Shown: positions 20,931 to 33,114, counted from the first letter of the stretch. The stretch is 64,000 bases of DNA from Capsicum annuum (GCF_002878395.1 NW_025842280.1:6928-70927); one strand, 5' to 3'. The notes: generated from the letters alone by a model not told the origin. Translations and numbers: made by a program.

Positions 20931-23148
20931 TATAATACCCCAAGTTTTCAAGCTCCATACCCATAAAAAGATAAGCTATTGATTTATCTTCCAAATGCCA
21001 CTAGCCTCACTTTAATCTGATAACGTGGAAAAAGTTATGAAAAATTTCCCGAGGGTCTATCAGTTGCCAATAACAATGACTCTGGAAATGGCCCGTTATC
21101 AGTCATAACAATTGATTTTGTGGAGTCGTTGCCACAATAGTTAAGGATCCCAAATTTTTGCCTAGTGGTGATGAGTCAGCATATGACTCGTTACTAGTCC
21201 TAACGAGTCATTAGATGGGTCTTCCGTCACAACAGAAAGAAATTAAGAAATCAAGTCTCTAACCACGACTTCTCCTGATGACCCGTGAATAGACTTAACG
21301 AGTCTTTAGGAGGGGAGTTGTTGTCATAATAGAAAGGGCTAAGAACTGAGGGCCTCAGGTCACAACTCAGACCACAACTTGTGATCAGTGTTTACTCGAG
21401 TTATGACGATTGTATCCCAAGATTTCTTAAACATTTTAAAAAGGGTTGTTTAGTATTTTCCCAGTATAATAAATCCTAACCCACTTTGTTGAGGATTCCC
21501 CAAGAGTGGTATATAACCTAAACTTCCCTAAATTCACCATTTAATCATAAAATTAATCCACAACATGAAAATAAGCATTTCTCTCATCTCTAAAAGCAAG
21601 ATAGTGTTTCTCCATCTCAAGTTTGGTTCCAAGAATTTTCTCCAAGGTTTCAACTTCAAGTATGTGAGGTTTCATCAATGGGTGCCTTCCACACATTGAG
21701 TCCCAAAAAACTTCTAAATCCTCAAGTTTACTTTCTCATCAAGTTGGGTTCCAGGTCAAATATGAATTTTTCTTTAATTTACTTAATTTACTTTGTAATT
21801 ATACCATGAATGCATATCTTTCTAAAGGAGTGACGTCTTCCATGTTCAAAAATCACGATTTTCCCTATTATTGATAAATTATTGAGTTTGGGATATGTTT
21901 GTAAAATTCTCCACTATGATCAAATTTAAATTCTCACCATGTTCAGTTGCATTAGACAAAGTTGGTGGGTTATGAACACCCAATACCTAGGATTTCATGC
22001 ATGAACCAGTTGATATGTTTCGATCACTTCAGATTATGCATATATTGATATTTTCTAGACTTTACTATATTGAGTACATGTGCACTCACACGCACGCGCG
22101 CGCGCGCGCGCACACACACACACATATACATATATATATTTATCCATTTTTAGTGTCATTCAGTTGGAAGTGGTACTTAGTACTGAATGAGCATGGGGGT
22201 GAAGTATCACCCGCTATTTTAGGATTGAGACCTTTAGTAGTAGTCCTTAAGTTCCAGAACTGTGATGCCACCATAGGATATAAGGGGTCACATTTAGGAC
22301 TGACACCCTAGTCCCTTGGGACATCAGTTTAGTGGAACCACACTAGCCAGTGTTGGTTCCTTTGACAAGGTACTATCACCCGATTCCTTTGGCAAGGTAC
22401 TATCACCCTTTCAACTGGGGTTACAAGGTAGACCTCGGATTCGCTCAAGCTGAGGTATGTCAGTTATTATTATCTCCCATAGTCCTCAGTTCATTTTCAG
22501 TTTATACTCAGTTAAGATTTGCTTGAATAACTATTCAAATACTCAATTATTTAGTATTCGATTTTTATCTAACATATGTTTAGACTTGGTTTTGCATTCA
22601 GTTTACATGTTCATGCATTCATGTTTCAGTTTATTTAGCTAGTTTCCCATCTCACATACTTGCTATATTCAAAGTACTAATCGCATACTTTCCTATGCTA
22701 TATTGTCCATAATATGGGTTTGGATGCTTAGTACCCAAACTACACTTAGCACGTTTCTGCGTCACATGCATCAGCAACTTTTAGTGAGTCTTCATCATTT
22801 GAGGACTAGTTATCAATTCTTTATTTTCTTTTAAGTCTATTTTAGTTCCAGTCAGTTGGAGTTAGTTAGGGGCTTGTCCCAATAACTCATTATGAGTAGA
22901 GTATTTCAGACAGATGTTTAGATTTTTAGCATAATTGATTGTCGGATAGTTCTTAGTTCTATTTCTCATTTTATTCGGTATTCTGTTTTACATTATTATG
23001 GTTTCCACCAGTTATTTTAGTTGGCTTTCGCCCTGTGTTTTGTTACTTTGTTCATTATTATAATACATGTCAGGCCATGGGTTAGCTTGGAGTCACTTGT
23101 GATCTTAGGCACCGTGTTACGACTAGGGGGCAGTCTCGAGTCGTGATA
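20931..23148 (+). repeat. E1 3' LTR
   Basis: 2218 bp. It begins TATAATACCCC (TG changed to TA) and ends GAGTCGTGATA (CA changed to TA). It is collinear with the split 5' LTR, and target copy TATAA follows at 23149-23153. It carries the expanded dinucleotide tract at 22083-22140 and a local duplication of a GGCAAGGTACTATCACCC phrase at about 22350-22410 that is absent from the 5' copy. Confidence 0.9.
22083..22140. repeat. (CG)n(CA)n(TA)n compound microsatellite in the E1 3' LTR
   Basis: A CG run, then CA, then TA dinucleotides. The alternating purine-pyrimidine CG stretch is unusual in this AT-rich, methylation-prone setting and is absent from the 5' LTR counterpart. Confidence 0.9.
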
Positions 23149-23153
23149 TATAA

Positions 23154-26121
23154 AGTGTGATATTGAAATATAAATATTATCTCAACCGACAACATTAACC
23201 ATATCAAATAATTAACTTTCACGTCAAGGACTACCATATTCACCTTTTCATTTAACCTATAATTTAGTCATCAATTAAATATTTATCACAAATTTTAAAG
23301 CCAAAAATAAATTTTCTTTAATTCACAATCATGAATTACCACAAAAAATTTCTTACTGCAATTATTGCTATAAAGCAACCCCCTTTTCCATGGTACTTAT
23401 TCATACCAACTATTTGAAACAAAAGTTCTCCCAATTCTTTACTATTTTTTTACTTACCATTTTATCAATGATAAGATCATCTGCAGTATTTAGCATACCG
23501 TTTTCCATTAAAATCACACAACCACATTTTTCTTTAACCATTAACATATAACAAAGTTATAACCTTTCACGATTCATGAAATTTACAATAATTCAACCAA
23601 CTACGATTTATATAAGTATCAAGGCATTAATATTAACCAGTTTAAACCTTTATGTTAGTACCAACAAGATAAGAAACAATTTTGTCAAATTCTATCACAC
23701 ACCACATAACACAACACATGAAAACTTGCAATACTGAACTATCAAGGATTTAGAGTAAGTCAAGCAACTACAAATCACAAACACATCTTATATTACACCA
23801 ACAAGGTTACAACCAATCAATTTTGTCATAATTCATACGACAACCATAAGTTCCAGCCCATATAGATAGATACCAATTAGAAACGAGTAGGTTCTAATCA
23901 CAAACTCCTCAATATACCAATTGAAATCAACTAGAATCCAATTGGATTCAATCAAAACAAACAACTATACAAACCTCATGAGAGAAAAGAATGAAGTGGT
24001 GGAATTTTCAAGAATGATTAAAAACTTCTCAAGGAACCATCACACTCATACATACCTTGTACATATATTAATTGCCCACTAGTCATGACCCACTGGGGAC
24101 GAGCTCTTATCCATGAATTGTATCAGTGTAGTACCCAAGCTAACTAATGAACCATATCAACCAATGTTGTGAAGATGTTCAAATACAGTTACATCCATAA
24201 TAATAACCAATATCAAAATAATCACAACCACAATGAGAATAAGCAATCATACTTGTACAGTCAACAAGCCTTTATATAACCTTATTATATATGATTAACA
24301 TTTAGGATATCATATAACAGTTACATTACTTAAGTGTTCATTGCAGCAATAGACAACTACTCAAATACTTGGCCAATTGGAGTTAATTATTTTTCGTAAA
24401 CAACAATCATACTTAAGCACATCAAATCACAAGTAGAAATTCGTTGGTTTCATCAATTATAGCATGTCCTAAGACCAAATCACAACTTATTTAGCCAAAC
24501 ACTATCATGACATATTCATTAAATTCAAATATTTATTTTAGGAGCGCATGTTCAACCAAAAGGAGTCTAAACTCTAATCCAATATTCATAAATTCGTTCA
24601 CTGATCCCGTCCTTCTTTATTTATATTGAGATCGGGAATTTACGCTATTATCTAGTAACTCTTATCTATTATCTAATAACTCTTACGTTCAAGTCATTAC
24701 TAGGTTCAAGACCTTCTCCATTAGCTAATAATTCAATTCTATTCAACTTACATCTAGCTTTAGTTATATACCTTTCTACGTTTTATTTTCTAACCCTTAG
24801 TCTATTTTGACCTTAGGGCCTTAAATTAAGTCACTGCCTCTTTATACCATAATTAGTCCTCATCACTAACCTTATGAAAGATAATCTCATATTTCAACCA
24901 TACATGATATCAAGTTCACCCTCTTATAATAATTAGACTAAATAATTAAATTATGAGCCCATACTATCTCATGGTCATCTATATTCATATTACAATCCAT
25001 TATAAAGTCATAAAAATATAAATCATTTATTAAGGATTCATATATTAATATATTAACACATAATTAGGTCTTTATTACATTAAATTCATGTATTATCCAC
25101 TAAACTTTATTCCCTCAGGCCAAAGCGTGATTTCTCCCATCAAATCTACATTATGAATACGATTACCAACCACAGTCTACTATACATAAACCATAATCTA
25201 CCTAAGCATCAAGTTGTTGCGACAAGTAAGCTATTCCATGAATGATGTTCGTTCTTCTTTATGTTTCTAAAGGCTAAGTCATCTTATAATAATAATAATT
25301 GTAAGAGTAATTAATAAACTACGCTAAAAAAAATAACTTGAGAATTCAAACCCACTAATTCTATCCTTATTTACAGTCCACAACAATACTCAAGTGTCAA
25401 TTAGTCATCAAAATAGTTCCTTCAAGCTCAACCCAACTCCATTGATAGAGTTTTTAGGCTAAAGATTTCACCTTTACTGAATTAAAAGGCCCCAACTATC
25501 AATTTTCATTTTTTTAGAATCACTACTTCATGCTAGGGGTTGTTAATCAACAATTTAGAAGTGATTCTAGGTGATATTAACCCAACCCATAAGTTTTTCC
25601 CAAAATATCATGAACTTAGGATTCAAATTCCTAAAAATTTTCCAACTAAATATTTTTATAATGATTTTAAGATTTTAAAGAATCAAAAAATAAAGAAGAT
25701 GATGGAAGAAACTAATTACCTCAACGAAGAATTTTCACCCATATCAAGAGAAAATCGCCCCTCTAGGACCTAGAAATGATATTTTGAGGTTTTGGGCTAA
25801 ACTCATCAATGATGGGCTATAAACTGCAGCAGCGTCGCTATAGTGACATGTCGTCGCTATAGCAACCTAACCCTCTATATAACCTTAGCTTTTTTAGCAC
25901 AAATAATCTTCAGTAAAATAGTCATAACATTTTACTCAGGAAGTGGATCGATAAATGGTTGGTTGCTTTGGAAAGAAGACCCATAGATCTTTAATTTGGT
26001 GGGTATTATGACCCATCACTACTACATTCTAGGAGGAGTGCTCGTTTGATGTTGATCCTAGTTTAAACTTAGCATGAAACTAAGTCGACAATGATTCTTT
26101 AAGCTTAACTTTATGTTATGG
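23154..26121. other. Decayed LTR-like DNA, no gene
   Basis: This is the right flank of E1. Phrases such as the repeated GTCGCTATAG near 25825-25865 and AAACCTCATGAGAGAAAAGAA near 23973 are typical of LTRs of large solanaceous gypsy elements. I find no boundary pair, primer site or protein domain. A small duplication of a TATCTARTAACTCTTA phrase lies at 24650-24690. The open stretch 25540-25773 has AT-driven composition and no family resemblance. Confidence 0.45.
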
Positions 26122-26126
26122 GTATT

Positions 26127-26550
26127 TGTTAGGGTTTTTGCCCTGATTTTCTTACTATATTTGAGTTTTACTTTTTCTTAGAAGGAATATAAAAGTTACC
26201 ATAATTACTTTTACTTTTCCTAAAAGAAAAAATATAATTCTTTTCCATATTTGGCTAACCTCTTTCTTGTAGGAAAGGTTTTGGACATCTATAAATAGAA
26301 GACCCCCTTCTCATACCATAACACAATAGCATCCACAAAGTAGTCATTTAAAGAGTTTTGTTTAGGGGGAGATTTTCTCTCTTATTAATTTTATATTTTT
26401 TTAATATTAGGTTTTATATGTAGGACAATTGACCAGATCATATAATAAAATTATGTTTTTAGTATTGTTTTTCGTTGTCATCTTATTTATCGTCTCATAG
26501 TTTGTAACTAATAGCTTCCGCATGACGTCCTGTCGATTTCAAATCCAACA
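26127..26550 (+). repeat. TRIM-like element 5' LTR
   Basis: 424 bp, highly similar to 26942-27362. It contains CTATAAATAGAAGACCCCC (about 26290), a clear TATA box with the transcription start expected about 30 bases on. Confidence 0.9.
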
Positions 26551-26552
26551 AG

Positions 26553-26564
26553 TGGTATCAGAGT
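26553..26564 (+). promoter_or_regulatory. TRIM-like element primer-binding site
   Basis: TGGTATCAGAGT, complementary to the initiator tRNA-Met 3' end, two bases after the 5' LTR. Confidence 0.85.
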
Positions 26565-26941
26565 TACGGTTCAATGGTCCAATGGTGTGGTGAGACGAGA
26601 TTAAATAGGTTCAAAGCAGTTTCAAAATCAAGCTGCAACTAATTTGATGATAATGAAGATATATGTCCAAAAGCTTCATGTGGAGATAATTGTCAATCAT
26701 ATTTTCAACAATCCTGCTGTCACATATTTGAAAATATAGTTCACTTTTAACCCTGCAAAAAGACTCCAATATTTTTAACCCGAAAAGGGCTAATATATTT
26801 TTTAACCCCAAAAGCTCCATTTTTAAACATGCCAAACAATAGTGATATATGAAGAATATATATATGAAGAACGAAGATCATGCATAAGAGGAAGGAGGAT
26901 CAAGAATATTTTGAAGAAAATCAAGCCAAAAAGGGGAGATT

Positions 26942-27362
26942 TGTTAGGGTTTTTCCCCTGATTTCTTAGTATATTTAAGTTTTACTTTTTCTTAGAAGGA
27001 AAATAAAAGTTACCATAATTACTTTTACTTTTCCTGAAAGAAAAATATAATTCTTTTTCATATTTGGCTAACCTCTTTCTTGGAGGAAAGGTTTTGGACA
27101 TCTATAAATAGGAGACCCCCTTCTCATACCATAACACAATAACATCCACAATGTAGTCTTTTAAGATTTTCATTTAGGGGGAGATTTTCTCTCTTATTAG
27201 TTTTATGTTTTTTTAATATTAGGTTTTCTATGTAGGCCAATTGGCCAAATCATATAATGAAATTATGTTTTTAGTATTGTTTTTCGTTGTCATCTTATTT
27301 ATCGTCTCATAGTTTGCAACTAATAGCTTCTGCATGATGCCCTCTAGAGTTCGAACCCAATA
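26942..27362 (+). repeat. TRIM-like element 3' LTR
   Basis: 421 bp, preceded by the purine tract AAAAAGGGGAGAT and followed by target copy GTATT (27363-27367). The TATA segment CTATAAATAGGAGACCCCC is conserved. The two LTRs differ by few substitutions, so this is among the younger insertions in the window. Confidence 0.9.
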
Positions 27363-27367
27363 GTATT

Positions 27368-27794
27368 GTATTATCTTAATACATATCAAATGTGCTCTCA
27401 TACTACAAAATTGATCCTTACATGTATGACAAATGAGATTTGTATACCTTTACCGTAGATAACAGTGGAACCAATCTTTATACTCTTATCTGTGAAAAAT
27501 TTATGTGTTATGAGGGGATAAATTAAAGACCAACACAATATAGGGAAAAAAGTACAAATGCACCTTGAAATTAATTGATCTAATTAAATAGACAAATTAA
27601 TGATGAATCCAAATTTAAATCGAATAGGGGAATTATGTTTTTGTGATTTAATTTTACCATATTTTTTCACCCCTATGAACAAGAAATTTTTTTCAAGTAC
27701 ACATCAGACCAATTTACAATAAAAAAAGCATATTTGGGACCGTAGTTTTTACCTTTTAATTCCTATAATAACACTACCTGTTCTTTTTTTGGTG
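27368..27794. other. AT-rich DNA, nothing recognised
   Basis: No coding, RNA or repeat signal. It ends at a T-run (27783-27792) that may be the poly(A) tail of the adjoining minus-strand LINE. Confidence 0.45.
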
Positions 27795-29549
27795 AGGAAT
27801 ATTTTTTTATTATCCACGAACCAAATTACATTTAGACTCTATCTACATCCAACTTTATAGTTAAATCAATACATGCAAAATTAGCAATGTGAACTATCTA
27901 TTATATCTTATCTCTATTGCTCATCTTTGCTCTCAAAAATCTTTCCTCAGTCGACATTCTTGCTTGATTTGTTCCACTATTTATCTGGTCTAGGGATTTT
28001 GCCATTCCATAATGCAGTTTTTACCCTCCACACCCAATAGATTGTTGCAACTGCTATAGATATTTGCACCACCCTGCTACATTTTCCCTTCGTGCTTTAC
28101 CCCACTCTTCTCCAGATCCCTTGGGTATTTGAATGCTGAGTGCCTTTCCCTACCATGTTAAGAATTTCATGTATGCATCTGCTAGCAAGCATGTATTCAA
28201 AGAACAAATGCTGCACCATTTTCTCATGATCCCTACAAATTGAACATTTATTGTCTGAAGTTATACCAATGCAAAATAGCCTATCTTTGGTCATAAGTCA
28301 ATTGTGAAGTGTCACCCAACATATAAAGCTGTGTTTTGTTAGGCTCTTGCAGCTCCACACCCATCTTCCCCATGCCCGGTCCATCATTGTCCCCATTCTC
28401 CCTCTGTAGCAACTCCTAATCGAGTACTTCTCACCTACTATAAGCCAGTCATTATGACTATAGCCCAGAGCAAACATATCTCTGATAGAGCACACCTTTT
28501 TCAAGTACCAAAAATAGTCAACTGGTGAGAAGTAAGCCACCAATCAGTTCTATTTAACTACACAGTATTAATCCACCAAACCCACAAGTTGTCAACTTTT
28601 TGTGCAATGTTCCACACATACTTTGCAATAGCTTCTTTATTCCACTTCATGCAACCAGTTTCTAAGCTATTAAGAGAGGCTTTGTATTCATAACTTTCCC
28701 ATCCTAGAGAAAGCTTCTACATATAGTTGTTATGCCCTTAAGCACGACAACATAAACATGGAAGACCACTAACTGTGGTTCTGTAGCAATACTAAATTTA
28801 CCAATAGAACCCTTCCTGCATAGGACAAGTTTCTGGTACTCCAACATCTAACCCTTGTAGTAAGCTTATCAATAAGCACTTCACAATCCATATTAGACAG
28901 TATTGTAAGTGATATTGACAGTCCAACATATCTAAAGGGTAGATTCCCTCTTAGCATATCCTGAGACCTCAACTAAATCATTAAGTGAATGAGTATCCAT
29001 GTTAGAACTAAAGATTAGGGATTTTTGAGCATTTATACAGAGACCTGATGCATCTGGGAGAAAGGTCTCAAGCCCCTAGCAGTAGTAGTGCTGACTTATA
29101 GTCCTCTTTGCTAAACAATAACACATCATTGCAAACTAGAGATAATTGCAATGATTTACATATAGTATGGAAATCAAAATCGTCTTGTTGTGCCACTTCT
29201 CCCATCTTCTTTGTGAAGTATTCCATGCAAATCGCAAATAGCAAAGGGGGCAAAGGGTCCTCTTGCCTCAGGCCTCTCTTGCATATTATGCTTCCATATA
29301 ATTATTCATTGAAAACAACTGAGAATAATACAGTAGTGATGCATCTCAATATCTAGTTGATGAATTCTGGTGGAAAATCTGGTGCATATAGCATTTCTCA
29401 TACAAAGTCCCACTCAATAGTATCATAACCCTTCAGGTACGCTTTAATCAGAGAACTACTGTGGTGTGTCAGAGAACTACTGTGGTGTGCTTCCTGTTAT
29501 ATAGCCTCACAAGGTCCTGACATATGAGTATATTTTTGAACAATGGACC
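27795..29549 (-). pseudogene. L1-type LINE ORF2 remnant: RT and zinc-binding C-terminus
   Basis: Minus strand, from 29549 down: ILICQDLVRLYNRK, then YDTIEWDF, KRGLRQEDPLPPLLFAICME (RT core), SLVCNDVLLF where the catalytic FADD has become CND, LPFRYVGLSI (about 28940), RCWSTRNLSYAGRVLLV, then KSLTKHSFICWVTLHN and CSICRDHEKMVQHLFF (zf-RVT domain, 28543-28150). This is the domain order of plant L1 ORF2 after the endonuclease, which is missing. At least four frameshifts or stops are present, plus a 21-bp tandem duplication at 29449-29490. The upstream (5') continuation was separated by insertion of Athila-like element X and resumes at 53597. A noncoding tail runs to about 27795. Confidence 0.85.
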
Positions 29550-31067
29550 TGATATGCTATAGCACTTTCGACATTTAAAACGAGGAAAATATGCAAGTTT
29601 CTGAGGTTATGTTGTTAGATATGATATTTTTTTGGGTATGTTTTGTAGGAAATCATGTTTTGAATGCTAAGTTCGTGAAAAAGGTGAAAGGTGTTTTGGT
29701 CACTTTTTGAAGCAATTATGGATGTTCGGGACACTTTCAAGCTTGATCGTGATAAAAGCATATTCGAGAATCAAAAAAGAGCTGAAAAGATAACTCCCAA
29801 CACTTACTAAGTCAACCTACGGGCCGCATGTCGGATCTATGGACCGCAGATAGGCAAAGCAAGTGTCAGAAGTCCAAAATCCCGAGAGCTGAACTTGCAA
29901 GATTTTTTCATCCCCTACTTGTGCCCTGTACCTGTACCTAGGGTTAGTACGGCAGGTACTACCTGCGCCCAGTGTCAGAGCACAGGTATAGACCACAAAT
30001 GGCCACAAAATACAAAGTTTTCCATGCAGTTCTCCAATTTCTGTTTGAAGTGAAAAAACTTATACATCTATTCCAAATAAAAGAAATCTTTTAAACAGAA
30101 TTCATGGACACAAGTATTCATCTTGCGAGCTATTCAAGCAAAAATACAATAAGGTACCTGTTGCTTGGATCAATTCTGGATTATTGTGTTTTTAATTTTT
30201 TTTTCAATTTGGGTGGGGTTGGATGATAAATTGGGTTGTGGAATTAAAGATGAAATTTTACACGTGGATGGTGATGTGGCATGGCCACATGACCTTTTTA
30301 CCTACGTGGTATGTTTGGTGGAATTATGTTAGGAGTAGGGGCATTTTTGAGCCAAATATTTAACAGAGGGTATTTTTGAGCAAAACAACTAATGAGATAT
30401 TTTTTATCCATTTCAGATAGTTCAGGAGTGTTTTTGACCCTTTTTCGTTATCTTTATTATAATAGTTTTCTTAATGGGTGCACACGTTAAGATCCCGCCT
30501 AGATATTGCTGCTTACTCCATAAGAGGAGTAGAGACCAGGAAAAGATAAAGACAACAGTAATTTGGAGTTTAACTTTCGATCCATGCTTCTAGGTTCTAT
30601 CTTAATAAGATGGTTAGATTTCATCTAATAACTAGAGACTCAAAATGTAATAGTTAACTGGGATCAAGATAAGGGTTAGTAAGGCGACATCTTGAGTCTC
30701 AAAAGGTAAAGGGTGAAATCCCTCTGCTCCTCCGAAAGACAATAGAAGTTACATAACTTATCGATTTTGCATGCAAAGTATCGGGTTGGTTCAACAAAGC
30801 ACAATAAGCCTAAGGAGTTGAGAAGCCAGGAGAACACAATTCTAGTGTTCACCTACACTGGTTACAACCGAAGTTAATATAGTTACTTGCTCGAGATTAC
30901 TACATCACCCCCCATTTACTTTTCTTGTTCTTCCCGCTTGACTACAACTGCTAAGATCTACAATTCCACATGTTCCCTTGGGATTCTATCCCAACCTTTG
31001 TTGGTTTACTATATTTTGATAGCGACCGTATCATCATCTAAAAGGAGGTGTTGTTTGGGCGTCGTCA
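29550..31067 (+). repeat. X 5' LTR, with replaced middle
   Basis: 1518 bp. The first 457 bases and the last 620 match the 3' LTR (52142-53596). Between them 30007-30447 is unrelated to the 3' LTR segment 52607-52975, so the TATA box region is gone. Ends at GTCGTCA. Confidence 0.88.
30007..30447. mobile_element. Foreign segment in the X 5' LTR, probable truncated MITE
   Basis: This 441-bp block replaces 369 bp of LTR. Its right end, read on the minus strand, GAAAAAGGGTCAAAAACACT then CCTGAACTATCTG, has the look of a MITE terminal repeat found in solanaceous DNA. The opposite terminus is not visible, so a MITE insertion followed by deletion of one end plus adjoining LTR is the simplest reading. 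Confidence 0.5.
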
Positions 31068-31072
31068 AAATT

Positions 31073-31090
31073 TTGGCGCTGTTGCCAAGA
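31073..31090 (+). promoter_or_regulatory. X primer-binding site (tRNA-Asp-like, Athila type)
   Basis: TTGGCGCTGTTGCCAAGA, a few bases after the LTR end, is a mutated form of TGGCGCCGTTGCCGGGGA, the primer site characteristic of Athila elements. Confidence 0.8.
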
Positions 31091-31257
31091 AATACGGTGT
31101 TGGTATGTGGTTTGAAGTTATTGCAGTTTTTGGATTTTTTTTTTTGTTTTTATTCTTAGTTATGTATACATCTGTGTATTTATAGCACATGGAGTAGAGG
31201 TAATCCCTTACTCCCAGTAAATCCAAATTCAGAGAGGATCCTAAAACACCTAATAGG

Positions 31258-33114
31258 ATGTCTTAGCAAAAAGAAGATGAACCTTCTGAAGGGGTTCTTG
31301 ATATTGTACCCCCTCCTCTCGAAGGAGAACAGGATATTGTTGATCGTCAGACTGGTGAGCTATTTTCTCAAGCTGAAGCCGAGAAAAAGGCAACGAAAGA
31401 AGCTCAGAGGGTAGCTAGAGAGGTAGAGTTAGCTGAATAGAGATAAGCAGCAGATCACCAAACAACACTCGGTGAGAGCCTTAACAGAGTTAGAGGTGCT
31501 CGTGTTCAAGTACTCCAATTATATCTGTATGTGAATCCATATATATATGAATAAAAAGACTTGGGATATGTTGAGCCAACAAAGACTAGAGCCATAGTTC
31601 CTCCTATTTTACCCCAAGACATCAAATTTTACATCACGAGCGCAATAATCCAACTTATAAATCTGAAGTGTGTGTTTGTTGGTATGCTTACAGATGATGC
31701 AAACTTGTACCTTGCCACTTTCATCATGGACTGTAGTTCTTATTCAAATCCAGGGGTGAATTAGGAAGCACTTAAACTAAGGTTGTTCCCCTTCTCACTT
31801 ATATGAGAAATATCTTTATGGTTAGGGGAACTGCCTAGAGGCTCTATCACTACATGAAATAAGTTGCGCAGGCAATTTCTGAACAAGTTCTTTCTTCCAT
31901 CCAGGATGTTGTAGCTTAAGGATGAGATTTATAATTTCAGACAGTTACAGTCAAAGTCAATGTATGAGGCATGTTTCAGGTTTAAGAAAAAGTTGTGCAT
32001 GCTGCCCAATCATCGGTTATTAGGGATGAGCTTACTGGAAATATTATATAGAGCTCTGGGCATCAGTTCTAGAGTCATCACAAACACCATAACTAAAGAA
32101 GCTTTCATGATACTGCGCTGGCAGGTAGCTTTGGAGATGTTAGATCATATTTCACTCACTAATTAATGGTGTCAACTTGGGAGGCTGAGAGGGGATCTGA
32201 CACTTATGCTATTGGTTTCTCATGCAACCAGAAAGTAGATGATGATACAGTAGCGCAAGATATTATGTTGCTAAGAACTGATCTTAGGGTACTAGCAAAG
32301 CAGCTTGCAGCAGGGACTTTCAAAAATGTGAATGCAATAGTAGCATAGAGGTCAACTTCCAAAGCGTATGAGTCCGAATTGAAAAAGTAAGTGAATTATC
32401 TAGATCGTCAGATGACAGGTTTCCAAGCCCAAGGTTAAGGGAACAAAGGTCAGAACTACTATGACAGATACAAAGACAGTAGCAAAGAGAGAGATGGTGA
32501 CTAGAGAAACAAGGATGACTACAAAGAGAAGAGTTATAGGTACATTCCGCCTGGAAGATAAGATGTATAATCCAAAATGAAAGAAATATTGACTAAGCTG
32601 ATGAAGGGTAAAGAAAATCAAGAGATCAACCTTAAGGAGATTAAGGCCGACATTTCAAGATTAATCCAAAAGATCAAGTCACATGCCACTGCTATCAAGC
32701 AGTTGGAGCACCGGTTCAGGCAAATGTCAGCTACTCTGAACCAGGGGCAGCCAGGTACCCTCTCAAGAAACACGATTCAAAATCCAAAAAACTATGGTCA
32801 TGTACTTTTTATTACCACAAGGAGTGGTATCACTTCTATGGACCCCTCATGACCTTCTATAGAAGCTAATGATGATGAGAAAACTATAATTGAGTTCAAT
32901 AAGGTAATAGGCAATAAAGGTAAAGTTGATAAAGACAAAGGTAAGGGTCCAGTCATTGAGCTAGAAATCAGACAAATTCTAAGACCCCACCTTATCCTCT
33001 AAGATTGAGACAAGATAAAGAGGAAGGTAAGTTCAAGTAATTCATTAAGATGCTGAAAAAATTAAGCTATAACATACCTCTTCTTAAGGCATTTGAGTAG
33101 ATTCCTGGATACGC
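31258..33114 (+). pseudogene. X gag remnant (Athila type)
   Basis: The ATG at 31258 is followed two codons later by a stop and then a Glu/Lys-rich reading (KEDEPSEGVLDIVPPP). The capsid core appears as KFYITSAIIQLINLKCVFVG (about 31625), NPGVN, FPFSLI, SITT, KFFLPSRM and FRQLQSKSMYEACFRFKKKL (about 31940-31990), which align in order with the homologous gag of Y at 35100-35500. KEILTKLMKGKEN (about 32580) begins the coiled-coil C-terminal part. It ends at the Y insertion point within the conserved (E)xIPGYA segment, resuming at 46467. Stops are frequent. Confidence 0.8.

Larger units (their letters stand above)
5596..23148 (+). mobile_element. E1: Ty3/gypsy chromovirus (Tekay/Del-like), nested and decayed
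   Basis: The two LTRs share termini and order: the 5' LTR begins TGTAATACACC (5596), the 3' LTR TATAATACCCC (20931). They end GGGTCATAGCA (14064) and GAGTCGTGATA (23148). The 5-bp target duplication TATAA is exact (5591-5595 and 23149-23153). Between the LTRs lie gag, protease, RT, RNase H, integrase and a C-terminal chromodomain in that order, which is the chromovirus layout; motif wording and the initiator-Met-type primer site suggest the Tekay/Del lineage. Removing the two nested insertions (SIRE-like 5724-12041 and solo LTR 16311-18216, each with one target copy) leaves about 9.3 kb, a normal length. Every coding domain has stops or frameshifts, so it is dead. Confidence 0.9.
26127..27362 (+). 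mobile_element. Short non-autonomous LTR retrotransposon (TRIM-like)
   Basis: Two LTRs of about 420 bp (26127-26550 and 26942-27362), both starting TGTTAGGGTTTTT and ending ATCCAACA or ACCCAATA, are flanked by the exact 5-bp duplication GTATT (26122-26126, 27363-27367). A primer site (TGGTATCAGAG, 26553) and purine tract (AAAAAGGGGAGAT, 26928-26940) bracket a 391-bp interior with no coding capacity. Total 1236 bp. It must have been mobilised by another element's proteins. The LTRs are longer than classical TRIMs but the plan is the same. The LTR style (TGTTAGGGTTTT) suggests a copia relative. Confidence 0.9.

Noticed and set aside
21997..22311. 104-residue open frame with an HTHTH and RARAR run
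   Set aside because: The run is translated dinucleotide microsatellite inside an LTR, not a metal-binding protein.
25540..25773. 77-residue Lys/Asn-rich open frame
   Set aside because: Composition follows the local AT bias, there is no domain resemblance and it sits in LTR-like DNA.
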